DNA of 64,000 nucleotides from Schistosoma haematobium (taxonomy: Eukaryota > Platyhelminthes > Trematoda > Strigeidida > Schistosomatidae): NCBI RefSeq assembly GCF_000699445.3, contig NC_067196.1:46665364-46729363 (forward strand), written 5' to 3'. The translations under genes were made by a program, and so were the position numbers. Position 1 is the stretch's first letter, and every line of letters begins with the position of its first letter. Below the pieces are notes generated by a model. That model was not told where the DNA came from and searched no databases. It was given only the letters and a program-made list of their open reading frames with translations. Below are positions 30,646-42,705 of the stretch, one piece after another.

Positions 30646-33600
30646 CTTACTTACTTACTTACACCTGTTACTCCTCGTGAAGGAGCATAGGTCGCTCACC
30701 AGCATTCTCCATCCAACCCTGTCCTGGGCAATCCTTTCCAGCTCCTTCCAGTTGTAATTCATCCTTTTCATATCTGCTTCTATTATCTGACGTAACGTGT
30801 TCTTTGGCCTTCCTCTTTTCCGCTTCCCTTCAGGATTCCAAGTTAGAGCTTGCCTCGTGATGCAGTTTGACGATTTGCGTAATGTATGTCCTATCCATTT
30901 CCATAGTCTTTTCCTAATTTCCTCTTCAGCTGGAAGTTGGTTTGTTCTCTCCCACAGAAGGCTATTGCTGATGGTATCCGGCCAATGGATGTTGAGTATC
31001 TTGCGTAGACAGCTATTTATAAATACTTGTACTTTCTTGATTGTGGTTGTTGTAGTTCTCCAAGTTTCAGCTCCATACAGTAGAATTGCCTTGACGTTCG
31101 TATTGAAGATTCTCACTTTGATATTGGTTGAAAGTTGTTTTGAGTTCCATATGTTCTTCAATTGTAGGAATGCGGCCCTTGCTTTGCCAATCCTCGCCTT
31201 TACGTCTGCATCTGAACCTCCATGTCTATCGACGATGCTTCCCAGATATGTGAAGGACTCTACATCTTCCAGAGTTTCGCCATCAAGAGTGATTGGATTG
31301 CTGTTTTCCGCTTTGAATTTGAGGACCTTGGTTTTCCCTTTGTGTATGCTGAGGCCTACTGATGCAGAGACTGCTGCTACATTGGCTGTCTTTATCTGAA
31401 TCTGTTCACGTGTACGTGATAGGAGGGCTAGGTCATCTGCGAAGTCCAGATCGTCTAATTGGTTCGGAGCTGTCCATTGTATTCCGTGTTTTCCTTCAGA
31501 TGTCGAGGTCTTCATAATCCAGTCGACCACCAGAAGAAAGAGGAAGGGAGAGAGTAAACAGCCTTGTCTGACTCCGGTCCTTACTTGGAATGCATCTGTC
31601 AGCTGTCCTCCATGCACTACTTTGCACTGTAGTCCGTCGTATGAGTTCCGGATAATATTGACAATCTTCTCAGGAACTCCGTAGTGTCGAAGAAGTTTCC
31701 ATAATGTCCTCCTATCTACACTGTCGAATGCCTTTTCATAATCAATGAAGTTGATGTATAGTGACGAGTTCCACTCAACTGATTGTTCGACGATGATCCG
31801 TAGTGTTGCAATTTGGTCTGTGCACGACCGATCCTTTCGGAATCCAGCTTGTTGATCTCGAAGTTGGGCGTCTACTGCATCCTTCATCCGGTTCAGCAAC
31901 ACTCTGTTGAAGACTTTCCCTGGTATTGACAGTGGTGTAATGCCTCTGTAGTTTTCACATTTGCTCAGATCTCCTTTCTTTGGAATCTTGATGAGGTGTC
32001 CTTCTTTCCAGTCCATTGGCACTTGTTCCTCCTCCCAAATCTTTTTGAATAGAGGGTAAAACATGCTTGTGGTTACTTCGACGTCTGATTTCAGTGCTTC
32101 AGCTGGTATGTTGTCGGGTCCTGCTGCTTTCCCGTTCTTGATTTGTCTGACGGCCATTCTAATTTCTTCCGTCGTTGGTGGGTTGACGTTTATGGGAAGA
32201 TCTGTGTGTGCTACTTCGATGTTCGGTGGATTCATTGGAGCCGGCCTATTCAGGAGTTCCTCGAAGTATTCTACCCATCTGTTTCGCTGTTGTTGAATTT
32301 CAGTGATTGGCTTGCCTTCTTTGTCTTTGACCGGCCTCTCTGGTTTACTGTATTTCCCTGATAGTTTCTTCGTTGTATCGTAGAGCTGTTTCATATTTCC
32401 TTCTCTAGCAGCTTTTTCTGCCGTCGTTGCTAATTCTTCCACGTATTTCTTCCTGTCGGCTCTAATGCTCCTCTTCACTTGCTTGTTTGCTTCTATGTAT
32501 TCAGCTTGTGCTTGAACTTTCTCTGCTCGTGTTCGGCTGTGGTTAATTGCTATCTTCTTGTTCTTACCTTCTTTGATCTTGTCCAGTGTTTCTATAGAGA
32601 TCCATTCATTATGATGATGCTTCTTGAGGCCCAGAACCTCTTGACACGTTGAAGTCAATGCTTCTTTGATGTCTTTCCAGTTGTCCTCCATAGTAGTTTC
32701 TTCTTCTTTCAGTAGATCTTGTAAGGTTTGGAACCTGTTGTTGAGATCCATCTTGAATTCATTGAGTTTGTCAGTGTCTCGAAGGAAGGCTGTATTGAAC
32801 CTTTGTAGTGCTGTTTGTCCACTTGTCCAGTTCTTTTTTAGCTTCAGTTTTAAATTGGCTACAACTAGTTGGTGATCTGAAGCTACGTCAGCTCCTCTCC
32901 TGGTTCTCACATCTTCCATTGTCCTTCGGAATTTTTTTTTGATGCAAATATGGTCTATCTGGTTCTCTGTAGTGTGGTCCGGTGAGATCCATGTAGCCTT
33001 GTGTATACGTTTGTGTGGAAATATTGTGCCTCCTATGACTAATTTGTTGAATGCACACAAATTTGCAAATCTTTCTCCATTTTCGTTCCTCTCTCCCAGT
33101 CCATGTCGTCCCATAATATCTTCATATCCAGTGTTGTCTATTCCGACCTTGGCATTTAGATCTCCCATCAGAATGGTGAGGTCCTTTCTTGAGCATTTCT
33201 CTATGATTGACTGCAGCCGCTCGTAGAATTGATCTTTAATGTCGTCGTTGCTACCATTGGTGGGTGCATAACATTGGATAATATTCATTAAGATCCCCTC
33301 CTTCTTTGTTTTGAATGATGCTTTGATGATTCTGGATCCGTGGGATTCCCATCCTACAAGTGCATTTCGTGCTACTTTGGACAGCATTAGAGCAACTCCC
33401 TGAGTGTGTGGAGCATTTTCCTCTTCGTGACCGGAGTATAGCAGCATCTCTCCCGTAGCTAGCCTTTTCTGTCCAGCTTGGGTCCAGTGGGTTTCGCTGA
33501 TTCCCAGTACTGCTAAGTTGTATCTCCTCATTTCCGTTGCAAGTTGACTGGTCTTCCCGGTTTCCCACATTGTTCTAACGTTCCATGTACCTATAAAAAT

Positions 33601-33863
33601 TTTTGCTCTGGTTGTTAGAAGGGGCACCGGCCTCGTGGCTTCCGAACGAACTCGGCTTTCACCATGAAGCGTCATAATTCTTCTAAGTGAAGACCTTCTA
33701 ACTCTCAGGGCAGAGTTAAAATGGTTTGAATTATTTTTTCTGGTAAGCGTTTTTTTAGCGAGTTAGTTTTCTACGGGATGGGGACGCTAACCCCATACCC
33801 AACCCTCCTCCTTTACCCGGGCTTGGGACCGGCAGTAACTCTAGAAGAGCTACAGGCGGAGTT
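30646..33863 (-). mobile_element. Full-length RTE-clade retrotransposon (SR2/SR3, Perere-3 type)
   Basis: This 3218-bp element is flanked by a perfect 13-bp target duplication 'agttgaattatta' (30633-30645 and 33864-33876). On the minus strand it has a 188-bp GC-rich 5' leader, one long ORF, and a TAAG-repeat tail with almost no 3' UTR. Length, single-ORF layout and simple-repeat tail fit the RTE clade, and schistosome SR3/Perere-3 elements are about this size. The perfect duplication and uninterrupted frame argue for a recent insertion. Assignment to SR3 rather than SR2 is from memory of family size and is less certain than assignment to the clade. Confidence 0.95.
30655..33675 (-). CDS. RTE retrotransposon polyprotein: AP-type endonuclease plus reverse transcriptase
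   Basis: This intact 1006-residue ORF would carry out target-primed reverse transcription: the endonuclease nicks the target and the reverse transcriptase copies the element RNA there. The endonuclease (about 26-275) shows GTWNVRTM (29-36), ETHW (61-64, Glu61), CYAPT (Tyr136), GDLNAKVG (171-178, Asp172 and Asn174) and SDH (266-268). A linker of about 280 residues with basic, helical stretches follows. The reverse transcriptase (about 555-815) has YRGIT (576-580), [12 protein letters not shown] (643-654), [10 protein letters not shown] (701-710) and the catalytic FADD box (745-748). The C-terminal region has [10 protein letters not shown] and GRPKNT. All catalytic residues are present. The TAA stop is supplied by the first unit of the TAAG tail. 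The start at 33675 is the first Met in frame; the true start could be slightly downstream. Confidence 0.95.
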   Translation of the reverse strand: MTLHGESRVRSEATRPVPLLTTRAKIFIGTWNVRTMWETGKTSQLATEMRRYNLAVLGISETHWTQAGQKRLATGEMLLYSGHEEENAPHTQGVALMLSKVARNALVGWESHGSRIIKASFKTKKEGILMNIIQCYAPTNGSNDDIKDQFYERLQSIIEKCSRKDLTILMGDLNAKVGIDNTGYEDIMGRHGLGERNENGERFANLCAFNKLVIGGTIFPHKRIHKATWISPDHTTENQIDHICIKKKFRRTMEDVRTRRGADVASDHQLVVANLKLKLKKNWTSGQTALQRFNTAFLRDTDKLNEFKMDLNNRFQTLQDLLKEEETTMEDNWKDIKEALTSTCQEVLGLKKHHHNEWISIETLDKIKEGKNKKIAINHSRTRAEKVQAQAEYIEANKQVKRSIRADRKKYVEELATTAEKAAREGNMKQLYDTTKKLSGKYSKPERPVKDKEGKPITEIQQQRNRWVEYFEELLNRPAPMNPPNIEVAHTDLPINVNPPTTEEIRMAVRQIKNGKAAGPDNIPAEALKSDVEVTTSMFYPLFKKIWEEEQVPMDWKEGHLIKIPKKGDLSKCENYRGITPLSIPGKVFNRVLLNRMKDAVDAQLRDQQAGFRKDRSCTDQIATLRIIVEQSVEWNSSLYINFIDYEKAFDSVDRRTLWKLLRHYGVPEKIVNIIRNSYDGLQCKVVHGGQLTDAFQVRTGVRQGCLLSPFLFLLVVDWIMKTSTSEGKHGIQWTAPNQLDDLDFADDLALLSRTREQIQIKTANVAAVSASVGLSIHKGKTKVLKFKAENSNPITLDGETLEDVESFTYLGSIVDRHGGSDADVKARIGKARAAFLQLKNIWNSKQLSTNIKVRIFNTNVKAILLYGAETWRTTTTTIKKVQVFINSCLRKILNIHWPDTISNSLLWERTNQLPAEEEIRKRLWKWIGHTLRKSSNCITRQALTWNPEGKRKRGRPKNTLRQIIEADMKRMNYNWKELERIAQDRVGWRMLVSDLCSFTRSNRCK

Positions 33864-33876
33864 AGTTGAATTATTA

Positions 33877-34914
33877 TTATCACTTTAATAATTATTCTTA
33901 TTATTGACATTATTATTACCCTCTGTATCCTCTGTTCATTCTTTTTTTTCACTGTCTTTTATATACATGACTCACTATTTAATTATTTAGCACTAATATT
34001 GTATAAGATTATTGATTTCTAGTGCTTAATTTTTAGATGTCTATTTTTCCAAGTTTCGAAAAACTTCAGAAGTTGAAACATTAATTAAGGCTTCATTATC
34101 ATCATCATCATCATCATCTGGCCTTTGATTCTATCGTCTGTCGCTTCAAAAACTGCACAGTTACTCGGCTTGTGGATATATTAATTATATTTATCTAGAT
34201 CACCATCTTGATTATTTAATATACAGCGTAGTAGAGTACATTATCTAATGTAATGTTTTAATTCCATACGTTAATAACTTAACATAAATATATGCATATC
34301 TGATAAGTTTTTCATTTCAGTCACTTCATGAACAAACATACAGACAAAATACATAAACATTCAATCAAACTTCAGTTCATGTATCTTAATAATAATAAAT
34401 CATATAACGATGCCATAAACTGATAATTGTTTATTTTTGTGTGTTAATAAATTCACTACCACTAAACGTGAAAAACTGTTATGATTCTTTACATTTTTTA
34501 CCACGTATTATTCAGGATCATAATATTTATTTACATCAAGACGAATAACATAAATATTAGGAAGAATTCGAATGATCCTATTTTTGATAATCATGCTAAC
34601 ATTTTGATCAACATCTGACGGCATATATTCCTCCTAAGCGGAATCGTACAGCTGGTGAGTCCTAAACGGAATGAAACATAGGTCTTGACTTTCATTGTTA
34701 TTCACAAATCCGTCTATTCTATGAAGTGAATAATAGTTCATATTTTTTACATGAATTATAGAGGTTGTTTTTCAGGGTAAATTCATGTTTAACTTAGTTA
34801 ACCAATGCAGCATAATAAAGTTTAAAGTTCTCATTATGATTAATTTAATACTATTACTAACTAACTATCTATGAACATACAAATAAACTAATCAAAAGCC
34901 TACAAAAAATTTTC
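33877..34914. other. AT-rich DNA with simple repeats and an Sm-alpha scrap
   Basis: (ATT)-rich sequence lies at 33870-33925 and an (ATC)n tract at 34092-34118. At about 34617-34730 a decayed plus-strand hammerhead outline is visible ('cagctggtgagtcctaaac'; the core Ala/Gly change CTGGTGA would inactivate it). No gene is supported. Confidence 0.4.
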
Positions 34915-35046
34915 ATACCAATCCCTCCCTGTCCTCGTCCTCTTCTCTTCGATTTTCTCAACCTCCCGCCGTCAGGCATTCTACTTTCGATACATACTAC
35001 TTATATATCTAACATCAGTAGCATACACCACAACACTATATATATA
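34915..35046 (+). repeat. Dispersed unclassified repeat copy
   Basis: It shares with 23750-24045 and 42585-42705 the blocks 'tctcttcgattttctcaacc', 'catactacttatatatc' and 'cagtagcatacaccacaaca'. It ends in a (TA)n run at about 35038-35051. Confidence 0.5.
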
Positions 35047-35051
35047 TATAT

Positions 35052-35832
35052 AGTAGCCATATTACTGAGTCAAATCGAAAGCATGAGAGAAAAAAGCAGC
35101 AGTTTAATGAAATCTATGTTTTAGAAATATTATTCATTGAGCTGTTTGAGTTATCTGTTTTCTCCTTAAAGAATGAATAACTCAGGGGATCTTAATTATT
35201 TGATCATAAGTGAAAAATTTGAGAAACCTTATTCTCTCTTTGTTCTGTCTCATTATTAACTATTGTAGGGTTTTAGAAAAAATGGTAATGAATGTTAATA
35301 TATTTTAATATATGAGATATGTTGTAAGCTCAGTCAACAAAAAATCACTAAAGAACTAATTCACTTACTTGATGTTGTTAATTTTAAAGTGTTAATGAGG
35401 TAGGATGAATTGGTGGTGAAGCTTTAAACATTTGTCTTCTAGTGCATTTATCACATTATTTCTTCTTGTTGTTGAGACTTATGTTCCTTTGATGAGTGTA
35501 CTGCAACTCTTTTACGTTTTTAACTAGTTTTGATTATTTGACTCTAGTTTTTTATTTATCGTTTTTTAGTTAGGTTTTAATGAATTCAATGTTGAATTCA
35601 ACTAGTTGCTTGATTATCATTGAACTATTTCATTCCATTTCTAGTAGGTCAACGCCTGGAGAACGGGTAAGAATGCTGCTTGGTCTGAGTGCTTGGTCCT
35701 CATTTCTCATAATGATTATGTAAGTTGTAAGTCAACGTTTTAGGTTACTCCCAATATCAACAGAATCTACTTATGACTATATTTTGAACATTGTTTCAGA
35801 AGTCTAACTGAGATTTCAGTGAAATCCTAATT
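35052..35832. other. AT-rich non-coding DNA
   Basis: Nothing recognisable. Confidence 0.35.
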
Positions 35833-35975
35833 AGATTAAAGTTAGACCGTCTAAAACATGGAATCACTGAACAACCATTTCGTCTCAGCATGGGACTTCT
35901 CACCAGTGAGCATCCACGACCCTGCATTCGGGAATCAAACCCACGACACTCAGTCTCTAGTGTGAAAGTTTGAAG
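35833..35975 (-). repeat. Decayed hammerhead SINE fragment
   Basis: The minus strand shows the tRNA-like B-box region ('gggtttgattcccgaatg'), then a ribozyme outline 'actggtgagaagtcccatgc' with GAAA kept but the core changed to GGTGAGA, and a short tail. It is inactive by sequence. Confidence 0.6.
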
Positions 35976-38096
35976 TTTGGGAAATGTAAATAAAAAGTAC
36001 TAATGAACACATATGGTTTCCATAGTTAATAAGCCTAGAGCATGTGTACAAGAACAGAGGAAAATAAAACGTATCCTAGGTTATATTCCTAAAACTAAAT
36101 ATTAGATTATATATTGGTTACAGTTATTATATAATTAATTTATTGTATCTCTTTCATAAACATGACCTTTTTTTGACTAATTTATCATAACTATTAATAG
36201 ATAGGAAAAGTCAATCAGGCTAATAACATTAACTATTATTACTAGGAAATTCCAGTTGGCTCTTTAGATTGTTTTAAATCATTAAGTATCTGTAACTGAC
36301 GATATTGCATGATATGACTATAAATAATTCCTTATTGAATGAATTCATTTACATTTTATATTGTTTTATAACTCTTAAACACATAACTCTTATTATGTAA
36401 TAATTCACTACTCATTTACTTAACTTTTTTTTACTATGAATTTAAACTTGTTTTAATCACTCAATCTGTATTCTTGATTTTATGTTTGCTGTTGAAACAT
36501 GTTTTAAAATATTCTTATTCAACTGAAAAATATATTGAAGAATTGAAATACATTATAGTATCACATTACTAGTTACCATAGGACTTGTTTATTTTCATGT
36601 TTTAATGTAACTTAATTGAACGATTACATGTAGAGAGACAAGGAGAGAGAGAGATTAATAGGTTTATTATTGATTATTGACAGTGTGAATATACATAATA
36701 TGATACACTATAAATTCAATAGAGATTTGTAAAGTGTTTACTATGATTGATCCATTCCTCAATTACAAAAAAAATTGTGAACTATCTATGTGCATCTTCC
36801 GTTTATGATTATATTAGTGCATTATTGTATATTTGTTCTGAAAATCTTCTCGAGATTAAGTGGTATATAAAATAAATATCAATAATCATAGAATAGAACA
36901 CTTCTCTAATATTCTGATCAACATAGAATTATGCTTATGATAATAAGAAAAACAACAGTGTAATTTTTGAAGTAAATCTTATACTGTAGGATATTTAAGT
37001 ACTGGTTTAAGGACTTTGCAAAAGATTATATTCTATTCTTTGAATAAATATGACTTACATTTTAACAAACTCTGGCTATATAAATATGTTGTGTATGAAT
37101 GTATGCAAGATTATTGTTTCTGTTAAATAATCTATTTTCAACACAGAAATAATATTGTAAGTCTTATGTTCCCTTTGTAAATATATTGGCAGACCTGGAT
37201 GTTATAGAAAAATACATATGAATATTAATAATCATCGAAATAATTCAAGGTAAGTGAATGTAGTGAATGATGTGCTGCAGTGATTATGAATTGCTGAACG
37301 ATGCAATAAATGTGATGGATAAATTATGTGACCACAATCCGTTGTTTTTAAGATAGGATTTCCCATTGTAACCACATTTAATACAATCATACATGAATAA
37401 AATTCCCAAATTGTTAATATAGAAGGATAAATTATATTAGAGTAGGGATATATGTAAAATAGAACTAATGACCACATATATGAAACATTTTGTAAATAAT
37501 ATGAATTATGTAAATCATAATTGTAGTATTTTCAGTAAACAAATGATATAAACTGCTTGAGAGTGTCTGATTTATAAAAAAACCATGAAAAGAATTCGTA
37601 AATTGCAAATTGTTAGTAGAAAAAGCAACTTTGTCTTTAAAAATCTTCAGGAACGTTCATGAGTCTAATTTAAAAGAGAAGGAATATCTTGACACTTTTG
37701 CTGTTGAAGTAACCATACCGCCTACTCTTAAGGACTTGGCATTAAATTATTTATTATAAATAGGATCAATAACAACTACGTATGAATTTTAGGTGGTTCA
37801 TTGATCAGAATAATTTTTATAATCAAAGTGAAACACGACAGCATTATTTAGTTAAATACATTTAGCTACTTATAAGCAGTAAAACTGTTTAAGAACAAAT
37901 CTAAGTTCTTAAAAAAATACGAATTCGAATATATTCATGATATGACAAATGAACTCAAATACTTTTTAATAAATATGCCAAAAACGTATCAACACGATAC
38001 AATGACTTGAGTAACAAAGAATTATTTGAAATTTGTGTTTATTTTTAATTTTAAAGATTAAAAATATGTTATAACTGTGAATGAATAAATAACTTG
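35976..38096. other. AT-rich non-coding DNA
   Basis: No gene is supported with confidence. An AG...GT-bounded 57-bp frame at 37193-37249 with a strong donor (AAG|GTAAGTG) could be a small exon but cannot be placed in a gene. Confidence 0.35.
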
Positions 38097-38960
38097 CTTA
38101 CTTATTCCTGTTAATCCCAGTGGAGCATAGGCCGCCGACCAACATTCTCCAACCCACTCTGTCCTGGGCCTTCCTTTCAAGTTCTATACAGTTGTTGTTC
38201 ATTTTTCTCATGTCCGTCTCCATTTCTCAGCGTAATGCGTTCTTTGGTCTACCCTTTCTACTTTGGCATTGAGGATTCCATGTGAAGGCTTGCCTTGTGA
38301 TGCGGGTGGGTGCTTTCCTCAATGTGTGTCCTATCCACTTCCAGCGCTTCTTCTTCCTGATTTCTTCCTCCGCTTGAATCTGGCTTGTTCTCTCCCATAG
38401 TAGGTTGTTGATAATAGTGTCTGGCCAACGGATCCTAAGTATTTTGTGTAGACAGCTGATAATAAACACTTATGTCTTCTGGATGATCGCTTTCTAAATT
38501 CTCCAGGTTTCCGCTCCACACTGTAGAACTGCCTTGGAATCCGTATTGAAAATTCTGATCTTGGTGTTGGTTGACAGTTTTTTTGAGCTCCAGGTGTTCA
38601 TCAACTATAGATATGCTATTCTTGCTTCGCCGATCCGTGCCTTCACATCTGCATCACATCCACCCTGTTCATCAATGATTCTGCCCAGATATGGGGAGGT
38701 CTTCACATCTTCCAAAGCTTCTTCGTCCGGTGTGATTCTATCGGTGGATGCTGTATTGTATCAGAGAATCTTGCTTTTCCCTTAGTGCATGTTTAGACAT
38801 ACTGCTGCTACACTGATTGTCTTCTCCTGTATTTGTTGTTGCGTTTGCGACAGAAGAGTCAGATCATCTGTGGTGTCTAGATCGTCCAGCTGCATCCTGG
38901 CTGTCCACTGTATCCCGTGTTTCTTCTCAGATTTTGAAGTCTTCATAATCCAGTCGATCG
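38097..38960 (-). pseudogene. 5'-truncated RTE retrotransposon copy
   Basis: This 864-bp 3' fragment begins at codon DWIMKTS, just after the [10 protein letters not shown] motif of the reverse transcriptase, and runs to the TAAG tail at 38097. It retains [20 protein letters not shown] and GRPKNA-like segments but is broken by frameshifts and stops. It shares diagnostic bases with the endonuclease-deleted copy at 19226-21714. At its truncation point is a small hairpin (CCTAGC at 38961-38966, GCTAGG at 38972-38977). A target duplication was not found. Open frames on the opposite strand are by-products. Confidence 0.85.
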
Positions 38961-38977
38961 CCTAGCTTAACGCTAGG

Positions 38978-39438
38978 TGATATCGGTAAAGATTATGCAA
39001 AAATATGAACCACTTTCTTCGAATTCTAATAACGCAATAGGAAATCACACTTTTCATGATCATATGGTGTTTTAACTTTTCACTTTTTTAACATTCTGAT
39101 AACACACTCACTCATAGTGTTTGGCCATATGTGAAGGAAAATAATCTAAAGAATCTCATAAGTTTTTTAATCGGTTTCAGGTGACATTGCAGACCTCATC
39201 AAGTTTTCGCCCTTGACGAAGTTATATTGAAATTACACTACACTTGTAAAACAGCGATAGGAAAAATACTGTTGTGAGTTATGTAAATTGTTTCTTGATA
39301 CATGGGATTCTTAATGTCATAAGCTCTTTTAGTAAACAGATAAAACGGAAGAAGTGCAAAAGTAAGAGAATACAATTTGTTCGTTTTTCCGAAAACTGTG
39401 AGGGGTGTTAAAAATTAAAATGAATCCGTATATATATA
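38978..39438. other. AT-rich non-coding DNA
   Basis: Nothing recognisable beyond a short (TA)n tract near 39430. Confidence 0.35.
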
Positions 39439-39843
39439 TTGTGATTATTGGAATTTTTTCGCAACCGTGAGAAAATGTGTACTCTATCGACTATTCGTAT
39501 AGTTTCTTTTAATTTTATTATTCATCATATTATTATTATATTATCAAGTGATCTATCTTAGTTTCGTGTCTACGACGAAGTATGGTATGGAGAGCTAAAC
39601 AGTAGTAGCAAAAGGTCAGTAGATGGCATTCAGAAGTGACCTAAAGGTCAAGTTCATTTGATTGGGGTCAATGGGTCAAGTTCCTATGAATAAAGTGGTG
39701 TGTATAAGAATGAGTATTTGTGCATTTCGTTCAGTAGCTTTGTACAATTTCTCATCCACTCTTGTGTTCTCGCTCAAATAGTTTGGGAGTTAGTGCGTAT
39801 CACACCGTGTATCCATATCAGATTTCGGACACCTCACGTTACA
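39439..39843 (-). repeat. Possible solo LTR or LTR-like repeat
   Basis: The segment is GC-richer than its flanks and on the minus strand starts TGTAACGTGAGG and ends near CACA, the TG...CA form expected of an LTR. No flanking 4-6 bp target duplication was seen, and the internal poly(A)-like signal 'gaataaag' (39688) lies on the plus strand. Orientation and identity are tentative. Confidence 0.3.
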
Positions 39844-41507
39844 ACAAAGTGTATACTGTATGTTAAATGAACAAAATAAAGTTGATTTATAAAATTGTTA
39901 ACAGGAAAACATAAATTATGATTTTCATCTATTTCTCAAAATTTTTTGATCAATTTACGAAAATAAAAAAGCTTATTGTCCAAGTGAAATACCTGTTTAA
40001 AAAAAATGAACAAAACCGGTTTGTATAATGAAGGATGTATGCAACATGTCAAATAATCAGTTAGTTGATTAAATTGTCAACTATTCAAATGGATAATTAT
40101 TCGTACTTTTAATTATATCTACTTTTGTATTTTAAGTAGTGTATTATTAATAAAGTGAAGGTTCATTGAAACAACCAAATTGATCAACTATCATATAATA
40201 AAATAACGATACGCGATACTGAACGTCCCGGGTTAGATTCTAGGTTGGTGAGTCGTGAATGAGTACTGTTAATTAGTCTCATTTTAGGATGAAACATCAG
40301 TTCAGTGTTTTCAGGTGTTTCAATTATTGTTTAACTTGGATCAGTTCATAATTTCATTGGAATATGAAATGCGTTTGTGACTCACTATCACTGTTATATA
40401 TCATCAAGTATTTTTAACGCTATTCTCGAGTTATGAGATCATTTGGCTAAATTTAAAATATCACCAACAATCGTCATGTAAATTAAGAATATTCATTGCT
40501 GTAAGTTACAAAGGACAGATGTTCCATAAATTGTTGTAAACGCAAGGAAAGGAATGTGCAATTCAATTTTTCTGATATTCTAAAATGTATTCTATGATAG
40601 AATTATTTCAGCTGTTGAACCATTAATTTCAAGGAATTATGATGTAGTCAGTGAAAATTATGACCTGTTGATTGAACCATGAAAAAATTCAAAACCTACT
40701 ATTTGGACTAGTTTTCAGGTAATTGTTTTTGAAAAATGTACATCATAATCGACCCAATTAGGTGTCAACTAGTGAGATGATGCATTCATACTTAAGGATA
40801 TAAGTTTCAGAGCAGGTATTGTGTTAAATATAATAAACAGAAACTTCTAGTCGTCTACTACCTTAAATATATCAGCCAAAAATGAAGACCAATATTTGTC
40901 TAACTAGAACCGAAAATATTTATTCAACAACTTTATTCACAAGAAATGTCTACTACTATTTTAATTGGATTGACCGGCAAATAACACCATTGATTATCAT
41001 TAAATAATAATGAAGTGTAATGATATTTTTTGTCATATATGTATTATCGCAAAACATTTCATTTAAATGAAACAAATATCCCTTTTTTTAACTTTAATTG
41101 TTAAAACTAAATGGTGACAACTAAATAGAGACAAAATTTATAAACATCCTCTAGGTATAAACAAACTTGTTCTGTACTGCTACTTTCAATGCTATTTACA
41201 TTATGATCATTGTATCGTGACTTTTTAGTTCATTCAACCGTAACTGGCAGATTGTAAACAATGTTATATTCGTTTATAAGAAACACAGATCAATATTGTT
41301 ATATGCATTTATATATTTATTACAATCAACTGAAGAAAAATACTTGTTAACCTCCAATAATTTTTCTTAGTGAAGATGAAGATCTTTTTTATCATGACTT
41401 TTATAAGACTAAACACTTTTTCAAGATTTAGTTAATTGTTATATGTGGTATATGAATTAATGTATAAAAATAACAAAAAAAAAGAATGATAAACTGAACA
41501 TTACCAA
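39844..41507. other. AT-rich DNA with one old hammerhead-SINE relic
   Basis: At about 40205-40325 the plus strand keeps a B-box-like 'gggttagattct' and a decayed ribozyme outline with GATGAAAC. No gene is supported. Confidence 0.35.
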
Positions 41508-41702
41508 TAAGCAAAGATGGATGATGGTTAACAGAGGTATCCAGTAGGCGCATTTCGTCCTGCCATTTGAATGTACCCACATCCCAGAGTTGATACCCAT
41601 TATAGGACTCGAACCCGGTACCGTTCGCCTTGAACGCCATCACGTTATCCAATTAGCTGCCGAGTCCAGATATCTTGTGCACTGTGGTGAAGTTTTAATT
41701 CG
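41508..41702 (-). repeat. Sm-alpha-like retroposon, ribozyme core deleted
   Basis: On the minus strand: leader 'gaattaaaacttcaccac', a well-kept tRNA-like head with A-box region 'ctcggcagctaattgg' and a perfect B box GGGTTCGAGTCC, then 'atcaactctgggatgtgggt', a ribozyme region missing the CTGATGAGTCC strand, GGACGAAATGCGC, and the tail 'aaccatcatccatctttgc'. The B box is intact but self-cleavage is impossible. The open frame at 41428-41652 is a by-product. Confidence 0.8.
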
Positions 41703-41724
41703 TTTTTATATTGGTTGTTTTAAT

Positions 41725-41822
41725 CTTCCCATTGATGTTTATAACTGCAGCTGATCAATCTCTTATTGCTAAGACGCGCGTCTAGTCCTATTTGGAACTC
41801 GTCAGCTGAGTGTACGTTAGTT
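41725..41822 (-). repeat. Sm-alpha-like ribozyme fragment with alternative tail
   Basis: The minus strand has CTGACGAGTT, a stem II loop AAATAGGAC, then TAGA instead of GAAA, ACGCGCGTC, and the segment 'gagattgatcagctgcagtt'. The partner strand of stem I is lost. It is inactive. Confidence 0.6.
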
Positions 41823-42295
41823 ATTACTTAGATTTAAACAACCAAATAATAAAAACTAAATCATTTTTAGAGTCGAAGTCCATTTTTAATAGATTTCACT
41901 ATGTTTCTGAGTTAAAATTCAGTAGTTGACCAAATACACCTCAGTATAATGCATTACTGTCGATAATTGCGTAGCAGAATATTATAGAAATTGTGATGTA
42001 ATTCTTGGATGATTATTATCGATGTTTTCCAAAACAGTTATGGCTATTAGATTACGTAATAATGGTTGTGAAATTCATTAACTATTGAACATGGTTATTG
42101 GGTTTGATTATTGAATCATTGAACAATAGTCTTCGTAAAAAATTTTAATATCCGGTTCGTTAAGTTACTACTATCATTTATTTTCTGTGAGACTTTAGAT
42201 TGGTAGGATACTTTGAGAATGAATAACTTTTGTTCAATGAGGTGAAACGTGCTGTTCATCTAAGTGACTCCTTGAAAACGATTACACTTTCAAAT

Positions 42296-42297
<2 letters not shown>
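41823..42297. other. AT-rich non-coding DNA
   Basis: Nothing recognisable. Confidence 0.35.

Positions 42298-42346
<49 letters not shown>
42298..42346. repeat. (AT)n microsatellite
   Basis: About 24 uninterrupted AT units, the longest dinucleotide tract in the window. Shorter (TA)n tracts occur near 8695, 11093, 23147, 35038 and 56027. Confidence 0.95.
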
Positions 42347-42584
42347 TACGCACTATATATCTTCTATGTAATTTGGTTCCTTAAATTACATTAATTCAAA
42401 TATTGAATTCATTCTGATCTTATCAGTGTAATACTGATCGGTATGATGTTTAATTTGTCATCTAATGTACTAGTATGCTAGTAGTATGGTAAAATAGAAA
42501 AACCATACTATAATACTTAATTTGCAAAATGTTCAATAATTTTCTCGGACTTAATTGTTCTTGCATTTCTATACTAATTGCTTT

Positions 42585-42705
42585 CTATCCGCTTTCTTCC
42601 TTTCTTGATCTTCCCAGTCTTCTGCTGCCAGACATTACATTCCTGACTCGCGTTATATACCACTTATGTCAATGTAAGTAGCACGCATCACACCACTAAG
42701 TTGAA
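42585..42705 (+). repeat. Dispersed unclassified repeat copy
   Basis: It carries 'cttcccagtcttctgctgcc', 'taccacttatgtcaatg' and 'agcacgcatcacaccac', in the same order as the copies at 23750 and 34915. Confidence 0.55.

Noticed and set aside
37193..37249. 57-bp open segment with a strong donor (AAG|GTAAGTG)
   Set aside because: Too short to judge, with no partner exons on the plus strand nearby.
41428..41652. 74-codon minus-strand ORF
   Set aside because: It translates the tRNA-like head and ribozyme region of an Sm-alpha copy.
42298..42346. (AT)n tract as a possible origin or regulatory site
   Set aside because: A plain microsatellite with no associated motifs.
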